This document shows positions 6,467 through 7,640 of a stretch of 7,640 bases of DNA, piece by piece. A model generated the notes under the pieces. It searched no databases. It saw only the letters and a list, made by a program, of their open reading frames with translations, and was not told the origin of the DNA. Position 1 is the first letter of the stretch, and every line of letters begins with the position of its first letter. The stretch spans positions 1 through 7,640 of the forward strand of contig CALFBU010000290.1 of NCBI GenBank assembly GCA_937951455.1. The letters are read 5' to 3'. The position numbers and the translations under genes are program-made. The DNA comes from an uncultured Rhizobiaceae group bacterium. Its GTDB lineage: Bacteria; Pseudomonadota; Alphaproteobacteria; Rhizobiales; Rhizobiaceae.

Positions 6467-7640
6467 ATGTTTAGGTTTACATTGCAAGACAATTTAGGAC
6501 GATTGGTGCATATATCCGCTTTGGTTATATTATTGCTGATTGCCGTTTGTGTAACATACGTTCTTATGTCTGCTGGTAGTGTCGCGGACAGGATTCATCG
6601 TGAAGATACTAAACTTTTAGTCAAAAATGAGCTGGATCAACAAATAGCTATTGTTGCAAGAGACCAGTCGCAAATTTCAAATTGGGATGCCACTTTAGAG
6701 GCACTTGGTTCAGAGTTAGACAAAAACTTTGTTCGCCGTGAGATAACAAACTGGCTGTGGGAAGATTTTGAAATTCAATCGACTGTCATAATTGGTAGAG
6801 ATGAAAAACCGCGTGTAGCCGTTTTCAAAAACAAAACCTTGTCACCAAGGGATGGACAAAATCTTATCGATCAAAATATGGATCTAATAAAATCAGCTAA
6901 TCAATTTTATTTCAAATACCGAAAGAAAGTTAATGGAGGATACAGATTTCCTGTTAATCCCATTCGTGAAGGCACAATCGCTTATGCGGCAGACTATCGA
7001 GTAATTGATGGCACATTTGGTATAATCATTGCTCAAGCTATTGTGCCAAGTGAAGGATTTCTATTACCTAAAGGCAATCCTCATATCATGTTGGTTTTTA
7101 AACCTGTTACTGATGAGGTAATAGGAGAGATATCAAAAAAGTTGGAATTGGATGATATTAAAATTGTTCAAAATGTAAGCTCTCTCACTGATAAGGACAT
7201 TGGCGTGCAATTCGGCAAATCAAATATTTGGCTTACATGGAGAGAAGAAAAACCATCTTCTGAGATTTGGAGTCAGTCCATTCCCATTGTGGCGCTAATG
7301 CTGTTAACGGTGAGCCTAGCCTTAGCAATTTTTTCATCTCGATACGGGAATTTATTGTCCGAGTTGAAAAAAAATGAAGAAGAAAATCGGTTTCTTGCAC
7401 TACACGACGCATTGACAGGGCTTCCAAACAGAATTCAATTTGATCAGGCTTTATCAGAGGCTGCTGAAAAAAAATATACTAATACGTGTGCTGTTCTTTG
7501 CATTGATCTTGATCATTTCAAGGCAGTCAACGACACTTATGGCCATCTAGCTGGTGACACTGTCATTGCAACTGTTGCTTCACGTATTGCTAAATGCGTC
7601 GATGATCATGGGATAGTAGCAAGAATGGGTGGTGATGAGT
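6467..7640 (+). CDS. Membrane-bound CHASE4-GGDEF sensor, probable diguanylate cyclase (partial, 3' end missing)
   Basis: The first 391 codons of a protein cut by the window edge. A predicted helix at 14-36 and another at 272-291 bracket a periplasmic domain (about 37-271) that resembles CHASE4, including the WDATLEAL segment at 73-80 and the WLWEDFEIQSTVII strand region at 96-109. A short charged linker (295-308) leads to a GGDEF domain opening with HDALTGLPNR at 313-322. Catalytic features are present: metal-binding Asp347 in CIDLDHFK, substrate-binding Asn355 and Asp356 in VNDTYGH, and RMGGDE at 386-391, with the next base consistent with the final Phe. It likely makes cyclic di-GMP from GTP when the sensor is engaged. 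An EAL domain may follow beyond the edge, so net activity is open. An in-frame TAG directly precedes the ATG, and AGGA (6458-6461) lies 5 bp upstream, fixing the start. Parts are more AT-rich than dctM (6841-6900: 20 G/C of 60). Confidence 0.88.
   Translation, partial: MFRFTLQDNLGRLVHISALVILLLIAVCVTYVLMSAGSVADRIHREDTKLLVKNELDQQIAIVARDQSQISNWDATLEALGSELDKNFVRREITNWLWEDFEIQSTVIIGRDEKPRVAVFKNKTLSPRDGQNLIDQNMDLIKSANQFYFKYRKKVNGGYRFPVNPIREGTIAYAADYRVIDGTFGIIIAQAIVPSEGFLLPKGNPHIMLVFKPVTDEVIGEISKKLELDDIKIVQNVSSLTDKDIGVQFGKSNIWLTWREEKPSSEIWSQSIPIVALMLLTVSLALAIFSSRYGNLLSELKKNEEENRFLALHDALTGLPNRIQFDQALSEAAEKKYTNTCAVLCIDLDHFKAVNDTYGHLAGDTVIATVASRIAKCVDDHGIVARMGGDE

Noticed and set aside
7233..7427. A 64-codon minus-strand frame near the right edge
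   Set aside because: It is antisense to the second membrane helix and start of the GGDEF domain of a gene that is open over its full visible length.

Overview
The window reads as ordinary chromosomal DNA of an alphaproteobacterium, most likely a Hyphomicrobiales (Rhizobiales)-like marine or host-associated heterotroph of moderate GC. Three things point there: a lactate-dehydrogenase-like malate dehydrogenase gene (mdh) directly downstream of an AFG1/ZapE ATPase gene, an outer-membrane-type lipoprotein with an Inh/Omp19 domain, and a C4-dicarboxylate-type TRAP transporter whose DctP resembles the Rhodobacter protein. The genus cannot be named from the sequence alone.

Layout. The left half is on the minus strand. 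Read in the direction of transcription it holds an Inh/Omp19-like lipoprotein gene (2945 to 2361), zapE (2288 to 1152) and mdh (993 to 28). A divergent regulatory region of 266 bp (2946-3211) separates these from a plus-strand TRAP operon: dctP (3212-4207), a strong intercistronic hairpin (4231-4258), dctQ (4280-4909) and dctM (4909-6285, overlapping dctQ by one base). After a 181-bp AT-rich gap, a plus-strand membrane sensor with CHASE4 and GGDEF domains starts at 6467 and runs off the right edge inside its GGDEF motif. No gene-free stretch exceeds 300 bp. No RNA gene, mobile element or CRISPR array was seen.

How the genes fit together. DctPQM should use the sodium gradient to import a C4-dicarboxylate such as malate, succinate or fumarate, and Mdh interconverts malate and oxaloacetate in the TCA cycle. 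Uptake and first use of such substrates are therefore encoded within a few kilobases, although on opposite strands and without direct evidence of co-regulation. ZapE and the lipoprotein are housekeeping or envelope functions. The CHASE4-GGDEF protein probably makes cyclic di-GMP in response to an extracytoplasmic signal, and its link to the transporter is positional only.

What stands out is in the non-coding DNA. The palindrome TTACGTAA occurs three times, always intergenic: two copies sit in a near-identical 20-bp direct repeat bracketing the zapE-mdh gap, and the third lies inside the spacer of a candidate promoter for the lipoprotein gene. Upstream of dctP is a 31-bp element of two TATATCAT repeats around a GCAG...CTGC dyad. 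These look like regulator sites, but that is inference. I found no convincing sign of a new biological system.
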